Positions 25,205 to 36,564 are shown, numbered from the stretch's first letter. The stretch is DNA of 64,000 nt from Corynebacterium wankanglinii (GCA_014490595.1 CP061031.1:1302001-1366000); one strand, 5' to 3'. Program-made: numbers and translations. Notes: generated by a model not told the origin, from the letters alone.

Positions 25205-25786
25205 ATGATTGCCGTGCATGCGAGGTACCGGGGCCGCGAGAAAGCCCGCGCCACCGTGGTGGAACGCTCCGCCGAGGCACTCAGTGGTTTACCCGGCGTC
25301 GCAGGCTTCGAGGTGCTCGGGGTGGAAGACATCCGTTCGAAGGTCGCGGACGCGGAGGCGGCGCTGAACCTCACCATGGCCTTGCTTTCAGACGGGAACT
25401 GGGCCATCGGGCTCGGCATTGCCGACGGCGCCGGCAGCGGCACCAGCGCACCGAACGACGCTTCTGTCATGGCAACGAAGGCTGTGGGGACGCGACCGGG
25501 CCAGGTGCGTGTGATCGTCGATAAGCAAAGTGCCACGACGGAGGCCGCAGACATCGCGGCGACCTTCGCGCTGATGGCGCACGTGCTGCACAAGCGCACG
25601 TACGAGGGGCGCGAGGCGACGTCGCTGGTGCGACGCGGCATGAACCAAAATGAAGCCGCTGCAACCCTGGGCATCTCCAAACAGGCGATGAGCCAGAGGT
25701 TGCAGGCGGCCGGGTGGCCCGCAGAGCAGGCCGGGTGGCAGCTCGCGCTGAACTTGATTACTCGGGCTGCTGGTCAGTGCGAGTAA
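25205..25786 (+). CDS. Conserved hypothetical protein with C-terminal helix-turn-helix
   Basis: A 193-residue soluble protein. The N-terminal two thirds contains GLPGVAGFEVLGVEDIRSKVADAEAALNLTMALLSDGNWAIGLGIADG, a likely alpha/beta sensor fold that I cannot place. The C-terminal third contains LVRRGMNQNEAAATLGISKQAMSQRLQAAGW, a clear helix-turn-helix. It may be a DNA-binding regulator. It follows the VTT gene by 20 bp and its last 29 bp overlap the convergent SPFH gene tail. Confidence 0.75.
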   Translation: MIAVHARYRGREKARATVVERSAEALSGLPGVAGFEVLGVEDIRSKVADAEAALNLTMALLSDGNWAIGLGIADGAGSGTSAPNDASVMATKAVGTRPGQVRVIVDKQSATTEAADIAATFALMAHVLHKRTYEGREATSLVRRGMNQNEAAATLGISKQAMSQRLQAAGWPAEQAGWQLALNLITRAAGQCE

Positions 25787-27020
25787 CCGGACGCGAGACC
25801 GGCTCGGACTGGGCGGTGGAACCGAAGTCTTGCTCGAAGCCAGTCTGCTCCGGTTTGCGGGCGGTGATTTCGTGGCGAGACGGCGCCGGACGCTGGGTGC
25901 CGGCGACACTGTCCTGCGTCGGGTCTGGGTCATCGACGTGCTTGTTCGCCACCGCCCGGGCCTCCGCGAGCGCCTTGGCCAGCTCCGGGTCGGTGGAGGT
26001 GTCGAACCAGCGCTCGGTGTTGTCGGCGTCCGCGATTTCGCGGTCCTGATCGGTCGGAGTCTCCGCCTCGTAGCGGAACACCCCGTCGTCATCCTTGTTG
26101 GCAAACGCCCGGGCGAACTGCTCAAGCGAGTCACCGAACTGCGACGGGATCATCCACATCGTCGCCGCCTCGCTGTCGGCGATCTTCGGCAGCTGCTCCA
26201 TGTATTGGTAGGCCAGCAGCTCTGGGGTGACGCCCGAGGCCTTAATCGCCGCGTTGACCTTCTGAATGGCACGGGCTTCACCCTGCGCCGCGAGGTACTT
26301 CGCCGCGCGCTCACCTTCCGCCCGCAGCATCATCGCCTGGCGCTCCGCCTCTGCAGCGAGGATGGCCGCGTGCTTCTCGCCCTCAGCGGAGAGGATACGG
26401 GCCTGTTTTTCGCCCTCGGCGGTCTTGATGTCGGACTCGCGCTTGCCTTCCGCCGTCAGAATCATGGCCCGCTTTTCGCGGTCCGCCTTCATCTGCATCT
26501 CCATGGACTGCTGGATGGACGGCGGCGGATCAATCGCCTTCAGCTCCACGCGGCTGATGCGTAGGCCCCACTTCGCGGTGGCCGCGTCCAGTTCCCCGCG
26601 CAGCCGGCGGTTAATGGTCTCGCGTGAAGTCAGCGTTTCCTCGAGCGTCATGCCGCCAACGACGTCGCGAAGCGTCGCCACCGAAATCTGTTCCACACCC
26701 ACCAGGTAATTGTCCACGCCGTAGATGGCCTTCGCTGGGTCGTTGATCTGAAACGTGACCACGGTGTCGATCGCCACGGTCAGGTTGTCCTGCGTGATCA
26801 CGGCCTGCGGCGGGAAGGACACCACGCGCTCGCGGGTATCAACCCGGGCGCGAACCCGGTCAACGTAGGGCACCAGGAACGTCAGACCGCCGGACGCCGT
26901 GCGGGTGTAGCGGCCCAACCGCTCGATCACGGCAGCTTCGCCCTGCGGGATGAGCTTGATGGATGCAGTAAAAATCGCCACCAACAAAGCGACGATGACA
27001 ACGAGCGTGACAACCCCCAT
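25758..27020 (-). CDS. SPFH/band 7 (stomatin/paraslipin-type) membrane scaffold protein
   Basis: A 420-residue protein with one N-terminal hydrophobic segment (residues 2-22), a band 7 domain (KLIPQGEAAVIERLGRYTRT to about residue 160) and a long coiled coil with AEGE-type repeats (AEGKRESDIKTAEGEKQA, ILSAEGEKHAAILAAEAERQA) at about 180-250. A hydrophilic tail rich in D, E, P and Q extends past residue 330. Such proteins oligomerise on the membrane inner face and organise protein quality control. The nfeD partner gene is immediately upstream with no gap, the classic pairing. Confidence 0.92.
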   Translation of the reverse strand: MGVVTLVVIVALLVAIFTASIKLIPQGEAAVIERLGRYTRTASGGLTFLVPYVDRVRARVDTRERVVSFPPQAVITQDNLTVAIDTVVTFQINDPAKAIYGVDNYLVGVEQISVATLRDVVGGMTLEETLTSRETINRRLRGELDAATAKWGLRISRVELKAIDPPPSIQQSMEMQMKADREKRAMILTAEGKRESDIKTAEGEKQARILSAEGEKHAAILAAEAERQAMMLRAEGERAAKYLAAQGEARAIQKVNAAIKASGVTPELLAYQYMEQLPKIADSEAATMWMIPSQFGDSLEQFARAFANKDDDGVFRYEAETPTDQDREIADADNTERWFDTSTDPELAKALAEARAVANKHVDDPDPTQDSVAGTQRPAPSRHEITARKPEQTGFEQDFGSTAQSEPVSRPVTRTDQQPE

Positions 27021-27449
27021 TTAGGGCTCCTTCCACACGACAGCGACAGGGCCATCAATATCGTAAACGGTCACCGTAGATCCCGCTGGAATGGTTTCTC
27101 CCGGGTCCAGGCTGCGGGCAGACCACAGCGAGCCGTCGAAGCGCACTTGCCCCTCCCCGGCCACGATGTCCTCGACCACCTCGGCCCGGCTTCCAACGAG
27201 TGCCATCGGCGAATCGTCCAACACCATGGGTTGGTCCATGCGGCGGCGCAACACCGGGCGCAGAAAGCACCAGAACAGCGCTGACGCCGCCACGAAGACG
27301 GCGACCTCCGCCCACAGCGGCAACCCCGCGAGTGCCACCACCGCCGTTGTCAGCGCACCGGCACCGAGCATCAGCAGTGTCAATTCCCCTGCCGCCAGTT
27401 CCAGTAAGGCGAGGCTGGCGGCAGCAACAAACCAAAAAAGCGGTCCCAC
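27021..27449 (-). CDS. NfeD-like membrane protein
   Basis: A 142-residue protein with two or three membrane segments (FWFVAAASLALLELAAGELTLLMLGAGALTTAVVALAGL, AEVAVFVAASALFWCFL) and a C-terminal OB-fold domain (LVGSRAEVVEDIVAGEGQVRFDGSLWSARS, ending VTVYDIDGPVAVVWKEP). NfeD proteins work with SPFH/stomatin partners, and the SPFH start codon follows this stop codon directly. It is probably cotranscribed with the DUF3097 gene 10 bp upstream. Confidence 0.9.
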   Translation of the reverse strand: MGPLFWFVAAASLALLELAAGELTLLMLGAGALTTAVVALAGLPLWAEVAVFVAASALFWCFLRPVLRRRMDQPMVLDDSPMALVGSRAEVVEDIVAGEGQVRFDGSLWSARSLDPGETIPAGSTVTVYDIDGPVAVVWKEP

Positions 27450-27459
27450 AGCCCGTACC

Positions 27460-28311
27460 TTACATGTGTGCGAGATCCGATTTGGTCAGTTCCGGGTTGG
27501 TGACAAAGTCGACCAGCCTCTCCACCGCACCGATGAGCGTGGAGTCCAAGTCCCGGAAGGTGCGCACGGAGGACGACACGCGCCGCCACCCTTCCTTCGG
27601 GTCCGACCAGCCCAGCCGCCGGCACACACCCGTCTTCCAATCCTCACCGTAGGGCACCTCCGGCCAGGCAGGGATCCCCACGCTCGACGGCTTTACCGCG
27701 GCCCAAATGTCGATATACGGGTGCCCGGTGACAAGGACATGCGGTCCCACGTCCTCCACCAGACGCGATTCCTTGGTTCCCCGGATGAGGTGGTCAGCCA
27801 GAACCCCGATTCGGCGCCCCGGCCCGGGTTGGAACTCGTCCAGACGTTTTTGCAGGTTATCCAGGCCCTCCAGATACTCCACCACGACACCCTCAACGCG
27901 CAGGTCGTGGCCCCAGACTTGCTCCACGATGGCGGCGTCGTGAATGCCCTCGACCCAGATGCGCGACGGCATAGCCACTTTCGCCTGCACGTTTTCGACC
28001 TTGCGCGAGCCGGAGTTCGACCGCTGCGGCTCCGTTTGTTTCGGTGCGACGTAGCGGGTCAGCGTGACTCGCCGCCCTTCCACCATGAACGCCCCGGGCA
28101 GCATCTTGAACAGTCGCTGTGTGCCGTAACGGTCCTCGAGCCGGACGAAGTCGCCGTCGTAAGTCCGTTCACATCCCACCACCGCGCCAACGAAATCGTT
28201 GCCCACGATCTCCACGATGATGCCTGGCTCCGCCGGCATCTCCGGGTAGGTGGGCCGCTTCGTCCTTGCGTGGCCTTTGAAAATATCTCCGCTGTACCGG
28301 CTATCTCCCAT
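27460..28311 (-). CDS. DUF3097 family protein
   Basis: A 283-residue soluble protein of the actinobacterial DUF3097 family, recognised by WVEGIHDAAIVEQVWGHDLRVEGVVVEYLEGLDNL (a Toprim-like stretch) and VGPHVLVTGHPYIDIWAAVKP. The N-terminal third has a strand-rich segment (PGIIVEIVGNDFVGAVVGCERTYDGDFVRLEDRYG). The biochemical function is not known. ATG 28311 (MGDSRYSGDIF) has TAGAAT 11 nt upstream. It is divergent from the next gene and heads a likely operon with nfeD and the SPFH gene. Confidence 0.88.
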   Translation of the reverse strand: MGDSRYSGDIFKGHARTKRPTYPEMPAEPGIIVEIVGNDFVGAVVGCERTYDGDFVRLEDRYGTQRLFKMLPGAFMVEGRRVTLTRYVAPKQTEPQRSNSGSRKVENVQAKVAMPSRIWVEGIHDAAIVEQVWGHDLRVEGVVVEYLEGLDNLQKRLDEFQPGPGRRIGVLADHLIRGTKESRLVEDVGPHVLVTGHPYIDIWAAVKPSSVGIPAWPEVPYGEDWKTGVCRRLGWSDPKEGWRRVSSSVRTFRDLDSTLIGAVERLVDFVTNPELTKSDLAHM

Positions 28312-28338
28312 AGTGCGTACGTATTCTATCTGCCCCGT

Positions 28339-28344
28339 TACACT
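28339..28344 (+). promoter_or_regulatory. -10 box of the gene at 28352 (leaderless)
   Basis: TACACT, 7 nt before ATG 28352. The oppositely oriented TAGAAT at 28323-28328 serves the divergent DUF3097 gene. Confidence 0.5.
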
Positions 28345-28351
28345 GTCCGGG

Positions 28352-29104
28352 ATGCACACGCGCGCCGAAGTCTATTCCCCGCTCCAAAACACCGCCGTCT
28401 GGCTGGCGGCGTGGCTTTATCACGTCGAATCCTCCGACGACACCCTCGATGCGCTGGCGGACCTCGGCGGCACGCACAGTTTCAACGGCGCATCCATGGC
28501 GCATTTGCTTTACGACGTCCGTTCCGCCGCCGACCTCGAATCCCCGGGCCCCGCCATCCGGTTGATTTTGTGGGGCCCCGGCCAGGCGCCGCGTCTGCGT
28601 GCCGGCTCACCCTCGATGGCGGCCCTGACCCAGGCTGGGGCGCTCGTGGTGCGCGGCGTCGGAGCGAACCACGTTTTGGTTCCGGAGTATCTCGGTCCGG
28701 AAGTGCGGTGGCGCTGGTTCGAGGAGCAAGAGCCGCTGCCCGAGCCGGAGTGGCTCTCTCCCGGCGAGGCCGACCAGGTGCTCTCACGCGCTACCGACCA
28801 AGCCGCGGTGCTGATTGAGGCGTTAGGCGGCACCCGCAAGGAGCTGCCAAACCCGCGCCTGGCCGTGGGCACCCTCGCCGATTTCTACGACACGCCGGGC
28901 CTGCCCGCCGGCGTGACCCCGCGCGCGGCGAAGCTGTTCGCTCGTGCAGACCGGGTCGCAGCCACGATCGAGACGGTCACTGACCAGCTCGACGATCATT
29001 CCTTCGACCCCCAACTGTTCGCGCTGTGGCGCCACGTCCGCTCCGCTCGCATGGCCGGGGTAGCCGATGCGGTGGTAGATTACCAGCGCGAGTGGGCGCG
29101 CTAG
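28352..29104 (+). CDS. Conserved actinobacterial hypothetical protein
   Basis: A 250-residue soluble protein beginning MHTRAEVYSPLQNTAVWLAAWLYH. It has a patterned helical N-terminus, a central strand-rich part (AIRLILWGPGQAPRLRAGSPSMAALTQAGALVVRGVG) and a helical C-terminal half. No domain is recognised; the gene is found at the same place beside ferrochelatase in related corynebacteria, as far as I recall. The start is supported by a -10 box 7 nt upstream. The stop interlocks with the ferrochelatase stop (CTAG, 29101-29104). Confidence 0.75.
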   Translation: MHTRAEVYSPLQNTAVWLAAWLYHVESSDDTLDALADLGGTHSFNGASMAHLLYDVRSAADLESPGPAIRLILWGPGQAPRLRAGSPSMAALTQAGALVVRGVGANHVLVPEYLGPEVRWRWFEEQEPLPEPEWLSPGEADQVLSRATDQAAVLIEALGGTRKELPNPRLAVGTLADFYDTPGLPAGVTPRAAKLFARADRVAATIETVTDQLDDHSFDPQLFALWRHVRSARMAGVADAVVDYQREWAR

Positions 29105-30141
29105 GCGCGCTGCGGCCGCTTCACCGGGGCGCAGCACCCTTCCCTGCACGGCGCACCGTTCACAGTGCATCCCTGAACCGTTACGTTAGACAAGGTTTCA
29201 GGCTTGACATTAGCGGCGACGGCTTCGGCGATGTCAACTACCAACCCGGCGAACCTCGTGTCGAGACCGACGGTTGGGGTCCGGTCTAAGGTGACTCCCA
29301 TTTCCCCGCACGCCTGCCTGAGTTCCGTATCAAGATCCCAGACAACCTCCATGTGGTCGGTGATGAACCCGATAGGTACGCAGATCAAATGCTCCATCCC
29401 CGCCTGCTGCAGATCAGCGGCACGATCAACCACGTCGGGCTCCAACCAAGGCGTAGCAGGGTTGCCAGAGCGGGATTGCCACACCACCTCGTAGTCCTCC
29501 ACCCCGGCTTGCTCGGCAACGAGACGCGCTGCCTCGACCACCTGCCGGGAGTAGAGGTGCGCGTCACCTTCGCCCCCAGCGGCAGCGTCGGCCGCGCTGG
29601 GGACGCTATGCGCGGTAAAGAGGACCTTCGTCTCGCGGGGGGCCTTCTCAATAGACGAACGCAGACCCTCCGCTACTAGGCCGACGAACGTCGGGTGACC
29701 GTAGAACTGCCAGAGTTTGGTGTACGTGATCTCCGGGGTGACCTCCCGGATGCGCTGGATGTCTTCGTCATACTGCCGACACGCGGAGTATCCGCCCCAG
29801 GCGCTGGTGGCGAAGACGAAGACGTTCTTGTGGCCGTCTGCGAGCAATTGCTTAGCCGCATCCTCCGCGAACGGGTGCCAGTTGCGGTTACCGAAGTAGA
29901 CGGGAAGATCGAGGCCGCGAGCGGAAAGTTCATCCTCGATGTTCCGGATGAGTTCGCGGTTCTGCGCGTTTATCGGGCTGACGCCGCCAAAATGAAAGTA
30001 GTGCTCGCCGACCTGCGCTAGTCGCTCCCGGGGGATGCCACGGCCGCGGGTGACGTTCTCGAGAAAAGGAATTACCTCGTCCTCTCCTTCGGGGCCGCCG
30101 AAGGAGAGGACGAGGAGTGCGTCGTAGTCGTTGAGAGCCAT
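29101..30141 (-). CDS. cpfC: Coproporphyrin III ferrochelatase
   Basis: A 346-residue ferrochelatase (also called HemH) that inserts iron into coproporphyrin III in the actinobacterial coproporphyrin pathway. Family motifs are LLVLSFGGPEGEDEVIPFLENVTRGRGIP at the N-terminus, VFVFATSAWGGYSACRQY, VLFTAHSVP with the metal-site His, and VPIGFITDHMEVVWDLD. The C-terminus CTVNGAPCREGCC, with the internal Cys in SACRQY, supplies the cysteines of the [2Fe-2S] cluster known in actinobacterial enzymes. It would thus depend on the suf system further along. TAGGCT 7 nt before ATG 30141 suggests a leaderless transcript. Confidence 0.93.
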   Translation of the reverse strand: MALNDYDALLVLSFGGPEGEDEVIPFLENVTRGRGIPRERLAQVGEHYFHFGGVSPINAQNRELIRNIEDELSARGLDLPVYFGNRNWHPFAEDAAKQLLADGHKNVFVFATSAWGGYSACRQYDEDIQRIREVTPEITYTKLWQFYGHPTFVGLVAEGLRSSIEKAPRETKVLFTAHSVPSAADAAAGGEGDAHLYSRQVVEAARLVAEQAGVEDYEVVWQSRSGNPATPWLEPDVVDRAADLQQAGMEHLICVPIGFITDHMEVVWDLDTELRQACGEMGVTLDRTPTVGLDTRFAGLVVDIAEAVAANVKPETLSNVTVQGCTVNGAPCREGCCAPVKRPQRA

Positions 30142-30148
30142 GGGGTTG

Positions 30149-30154
30149 AGCCTA
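30149..30154 (-). promoter_or_regulatory. -10 box of cpfC (leaderless)
   Basis: TAGGCT on the minus strand, 7 nt before ATG 30141. Confidence 0.5.
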
Positions 30155-30173
30155 GCCCCTCGGCTGCCGCAGC

Positions 30174-31871
30174 CTAGAGCAGGCGCACCGCGTTGGGCGA
30201 CATGCCGGACCAGCGCACCGGAGCAATAGTGACGTTCTGACCGGCCTGCGGGGCCTCGATCATCGTGCCGTCGCCGAGGTAGATGGCTACGTGCTGGTTA
30301 CCGCCCGGCCCCCAAAACAGCAGGTCTCCGCGCTGAGCCTCACTCGCGGGGATCTGAGTTCCACGCTGATACTGGTACCCGGTGTAGTGCGGCAGCGCCA
30401 CACCCGCCGCAGCAAACGCGTAGAGCACGAGGCCGGAGCAGTCGAACCCGGAAATTGAGCCGCCGTCCACACCTGTGGTGGGCCCGTTGGCATCGCCGCC
30501 GCCCCAGACATACGGGGTGCCGATGGCCGACTGAGCGCGGGCAATTACCGCCTCCACCTGCGAGGAGTCCGATACTGCGGCAACGGCCTTTTGCGCCTTG
30601 TCGGAGACGACCTCGGCAGTTTCAACTTCCGGCAGCACATCCGCGACAGTGTCCGCATTCCTGTCCCCAGTGCCGAGAACACCGGTCAGGCCGTCGGCGA
30701 ATGCAGTGACAAGCTCAGCCGTGTCGACATCCGAACGGTTGAACGTGCCGTGGCTGGCAGCCACGCCGCCTACCAGCGCGATTCCGGTAGCAACCGCACC
30801 GACTTTCGCGATGGTGTCCTCGTCGATCTGCGACAACGCCGACTGCGACGACTGCGACGACATGGAAGACAGCTCCGCTAAATCACTTGCAGAAGACGTT
30901 TGCGCCACGGTGCGCACCGCATCCACCACGGCCTCACGCCTCGGCTCCGGAGCGTCCGGTGCTTCGTCGGACACCCGCTTGCGCACCAGATCCACCACCT
31001 CTTCGGGCACCTCAAACGTGGTATCACCCTTGGAAACAGTCAACGTCGCGGCGTACGGATCGGCTACGACCGTGCTGCCCTGAGCATCCTCCCCGTGGAT
31101 CTCATTGTGCTCGCCGGAGGCGTCAGCCGCAGTGTCGGAGGCGCCCGCAGATTGCGGCGGGCGTTGCTGATCCAATTCAGCCTGCGCGCTTTCCAGTTGA
31201 ACCTGGGCGGCGTCGCGTTCCGCCACGGACGCGTCGAGCGCCGCCCGGTTGGCGTCGAGAAGCTCCCTTGCATGCGCCTCCGCGACCTCCGCCTCGGCCG
31301 CGGAGGCGTCGGCGAGCTCGCTTGCTTTGCGCAACGTCGCTTCCTCATTCGCGGCCTCGGCGCGCGCTTGTTCCGCTTCGGCTAGCTTGGCCCGCTTTTC
31401 CTCAGAGCGCTGACGGAGAAACAGGGAGCGCTCAAGCACATCTCGCTGGGTGTCCTTGCCACTCACCGCGGCCAGCGCGTCGCTTGCCGCGGCCCCGCGG
31501 TACTGGGAGCGGCTCAGCTCATCCAGCTCGGAGCGAAGAGTCTCCACACGCTGCTGGGCCTCGTCGAGGCGACGCTTGGCCTCATCTTTACCCCGGCGAG
31601 CCTGTTCGGCTTTCACCTGGGCATCATGAAGGTCCACCAGCGACTGGTTGACAGACTCTTGCAGCCCCCCGAGGTCGAGATTTAGGGAGTCCACATTCGC
31701 CTGAGCGCGGGAAACCGCGGTGACCAGCTCGCCCAAAGCGGACGTGGAACTCTGACTGGAAGCGGCAGGGCTGACAAATCCTGCCACCAGGGAAACAGAT
31801 GCGGCACACGCGGCGGCGCCGAACGCATTTCGCGCACGGCTAAGCCTGGTACCCCTTTGTGGTTTGGCCAC
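30174..31871 (-). CDS. ripC: Secreted NlpC/P60 peptidoglycan hydrolase, RipC-like
   Basis: A protein of about 565 residues. GTG 31871 is chosen because GAGGAG lies 7 nt upstream. A Sec signal follows (SRARNAFGAAACAASVSLVAGFVSPAAS), then a long coiled coil rich in A, E, Q and R (about residues 45-240), a variable acidic linker, and the NlpC/P60 endopeptidase domain from about 450 to the end. The catalytic Cys is about Cys478 in FDCSGLVLYAF and the His about His527 in NQHVAIYLGDG. Such enzymes cut peptidoglycan stem peptides during daughter-cell separation; the coiled coil probably receives FtsEX-type activation. The gene next to ferrochelatase matches the C. glutamicum/C. diphtheriae arrangement. 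Confidence 0.88.
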   Translation of the reverse strand: MAKPQRGTRLSRARNAFGAAACAASVSLVAGFVSPAASSQSSTSALGELVTAVSRAQANVDSLNLDLGGLQESVNQSLVDLHDAQVKAEQARRGKDEAKRRLDEAQQRVETLRSELDELSRSQYRGAAASDALAAVSGKDTQRDVLERSLFLRQRSEEKRAKLAEAEQARAEAANEEATLRKASELADASAAEAEVAEAHARELLDANRAALDASVAERDAAQVQLESAQAELDQQRPPQSAGASDTAADASGEHNEIHGEDAQGSTVVADPYAATLTVSKGDTTFEVPEEVVDLVRKRVSDEAPDAPEPRREAVVDAVRTVAQTSSASDLAELSSMSSQSSQSALSQIDEDTIAKVGAVATGIALVGGVAASHGTFNRSDVDTAELVTAFADGLTGVLGTGDRNADTVADVLPEVETAEVVSDKAQKAVAAVSDSSQVEAVIARAQSAIGTPYVWGGGDANGPTTGVDGGSISGFDCSGLVLYAFAAAGVALPHYTGYQYQRGTQIPASEAQRGDLLFWGPGGNQHVAIYLGDGTMIEAPQAGQNVTIAPVRWSGMSPNAVRLL

Positions 31872-32420
31872 GAAGGTGCTCCTCACACCGCCCGTCGCGC
31901 ACACCTCAAACGCGCCCGAGCGATCAAGAAACTCGGGGTTTTGAGGCGCACGTGAGGCAACCGTGACTAGCGGCTCCACGAGCGGTCTCGATATTGACTA
32001 CTGACGCGGCAGCACGAATCGCAGCAGACACACCCATGCAACGGAACCTGGTACTCGGCGTGCTTCCCCACATGCCCGAACCTCTGAGAGCGCTTGACTA
32101 GAGCGCTCAGATGATGCTGTTGCGTTGTGTGTGGCAACTATCGACCCGCGAGCCGATACGGGAACCATACGTCAAGGCAACAAACTTGTATCCCTTTTGT
32201 TATAAAGAATCACCCGAGTAAAGCCCATTCACATGATTAACCTGCGCCTCACCTGCACGTTTCGGGTTAGCCGAGTGTTACGTGACATTAATCACAGTGA
32301 GATGTCGGGGCGCGCACGATTTACCATTTCGGGAAATTTCCCGTGCGACGACCTGCAGCTTTAGAGCGGTCGTGTCAAATCGTGCGCTGGCCCGATACCC
32401 GCGTCAAGCGCACAGGCTTG
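31872..32420. other. Long upstream region of ripC
   Basis: 549 bp without a convincing gene. It is relatively A+T-rich at 32160-32300 and contains a GlxR-like palindrome (32281-32296). On the minus strand, TTGACG at about 32170 and TATAAC at about 32200 may be promoter parts for ripC, implying a long untranslated leader or upstream control region. No small ORF with a good ribosome site was found. Confidence 0.5.
32281..32296. promoter_or_regulatory. GlxR (CRP-type) binding site candidate
   Basis: CGTGACATTAATCACA matches the corynebacterial GlxR consensus TGTGAnnTAnnTCACA at 10 of its 12 fixed positions and is a near-perfect palindrome. It lies 410 bp upstream of the ripC start and 125 bp past the stop of the gene at 32421. 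Confidence 0.6.
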
Positions 32421-32891
32421 TCATCGGCGGGCGGCTACCCACGCGGCTACCGCGACGGCACCCAGTACCACTAGCAGCAGTGCGACGGCGAGCGGCCACT
32501 GAACCGTAAAGGAGGTGGCGGCATCTGCGAAGGCGTGGACGCTGGCCGGGTAATCCGGTTCCGCCATCATCGCCCGCTCCCCACGCTCCACCTGGGCGCG
32601 GGTCAGCGAGTCGCTGACGCCTACGGCGACGTCGGGGGTGCGCACCAAGACCGTGTCCAGTCCGGTTTGGGCGGCGGCATCCTGCGCAAGGTCTCTCAGG
32701 TCCGCGATAACCGGGGGCGTCTGCTCGAGCACGATGAGGCCGACCGCACCGAAATCGGCAGTGTCGGAGTGCGCGATGGCGTCTTCGAGCGCCACCCCTA
32801 ACTCGTCATTGACAGGGTTACCGGTGCCGAACGCGACTGGGGCCTCGCCGAGCTGCGCGACAAGGTCGTCGAGTGTGGAATTCGCGTGCAT
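32421..32891 (-). CDS. Rv1476-family membrane protein
   Basis: A protein of about 156 residues with an alpha/beta TPM-like N-terminal domain (LGVALEDAIAHSDTADFGAVGLIVLEQTPPVIADLRDLAQDAA) and one C-terminal membrane helix (WPLAVALLLVVLGAVAVAAWVAA) ending in two arginines, so the domain would lie outside with the tail inside. A homologue (Rv1476) sits between aconitase and rip genes in mycobacteria, as here. ATG 32891 (MHANSTLDDL) is preferred, with AGGGGG upstream; a longer frame reaches 32978 into the acn control region. Function unknown, perhaps linked to the RipC cell-wall enzyme. Confidence 0.8.
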   Translation of the reverse strand: MHANSTLDDLVAQLGEAPVAFGTGNPVNDELGVALEDAIAHSDTADFGAVGLIVLEQTPPVIADLRDLAQDAAAQTGLDTVLVRTPDVAVGVSDSLTRAQVERGERAMMAEPDYPASVHAFADAATSFTVQWPLAVALLLVVLGAVAVAAWVAARR

Positions 32892-32975
32892 CGGCCTGCC
32901 CCCTGTGTCGCTCGAGTGGTCGGGTTGAAGTGTAGCGGTGGGGGCCGAAGGTGCGTCGATAAGCGTAATGCGAAA

Positions 32976-32991
32976 CATTACGAGCGTACTG
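32976..32991. promoter_or_regulatory. AcnR operator in the acn promoter
   Basis: CATTACGAGCGTACTG fits the AcnR operator pattern as I recall it for C. glutamicum (CAGnACnnncGTACTG), with one mismatch in the left half and a perfect right half. It lies about 100 bp before the acn start, and TAGACT at 33024-33029 is a plausible -10 box downstream of it. Confidence 0.65.
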
Positions 32992-33089
32992 TTAATATCG
33001 ACACGGAACTATGGAAGGTCGCATAGACTGGTGGCTTGACCATAGGGTCGCAAACCCCTGATTTGATACGACGAGAATTGGAGCTCACC

Positions 33090-35867
<2,778 letters not shown>

Positions 35868-35893
35868 GCCTCTCACCCACCGCCTTGGCCGCG

Positions 35894-35922
35894 AAGGGCC
35901 TCCGCACCGCGCGGGGGCCCTT
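35894..35922 (+). terminator. Hairpin terminator after acn
   Basis: A 12-bp stem AAGGGCCTCCGC/GCGGGGGCCCTT with one T-G pair and a 5-nt loop, 27 bp after the acn stop. The following bases are only weakly T-rich (CCCCGTTTCT), so termination may be partial and allow acnR readthrough. Confidence 0.7.
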
Positions 35923-35975
35923 CCCCGTTTCTACTTCCGCATCTGCCAAACCCAGTCGAGCGCTTAGGAGCCCTT

Positions 35976-36527
35976 ATGCCGATTGTCAGCGACAAAGAAC
36001 TGCAGCGACGTCGCGGCGAAATCATCGATGCAGCCCGAGTCTGCTTCGCGCACTACGGCTATGAGGGCGCCACTGTCGCGCGACTCGAGGAGGCGACGGG
36101 CAAGACGCGAGGCGCGATCTTCCACCACTTCGGAGATAAGGAGACCCTGTTCCTCGCAATTGCCAAGGCGGATGCAGAGCGGCAGGCGAACGTGGTGAGC
36201 GAGCGCGGTTTGGTCGAGGTCATGCGGGACATGCTCACAGACCGCGAATCCAACGACTGGTTCACCACACGCTCCGAGATCCTGCGGAAATTGCGGACCG
36301 ATCCCGATTTCGAATCTCGCTGGCGTGAGCACCAGGAGGTGCTGGACCGTGCCGTGCGGCAGCGTTTGGAATCTAATAAGCAAATGCGCGACGACGTGCC
36401 AGTGCCCGTCGTACAGACCTACCTAGAGACGGTCTTAGAGGGCTTCATCACGAAGCTCGCGTCCGGGGAGCCGGTTGAACGGCTGGAGGAGATGCTCGAC
36501 ATCGTAGAGCAGTCTGTCCGCGGGTAA
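35976..36527 (+). CDS. acnR: TetR-family repressor of aconitase, AcnR
   Basis: A 183-residue TetR regulator that represses acn and in C. glutamicum responds to citrate-Mg. The N-terminal helix-turn-helix is in IIDAARVCFAHYGYEGATVARLEEATGKTRGAIFHHFGDKETLF (about residues 15-60). The rest is an all-helical ligand and dimer domain. Position directly downstream of acn is the standard corynebacterial and mycobacterial arrangement (Rv1474c). A candidate operator lies at 32976-32991. Confidence 0.93.
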   Translation: MPIVSDKELQRRRGEIIDAARVCFAHYGYEGATVARLEEATGKTRGAIFHHFGDKETLFLAIAKADAERQANVVSERGLVEVMRDMLTDRESNDWFTTRSEILRKLRTDPDFESRWREHQEVLDRAVRQRLESNKQMRDDVPVPVVQTYLETVLEGFITKLASGEPVERLEEMLDIVEQSVRG

Positions 36528-36564
36528 TTCTTTGTAATAGACCAAGCGGTATAGACTAGCCGTC

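Noticed and set aside
31872-32200. c-di-AMP (ydaO-type) riboswitch upstream of ripC
   Set aside because: Actinobacterial rpf/rip genes sometimes have one, but I could not find the conserved core pairing or sequence blocks here.
32260-32282. DtxR/IdeR box around GGGTTAGCCGAG
   Set aside because: Only the central GGTTAGCC matches; about 12 of 19 positions agree and the second half is poor.
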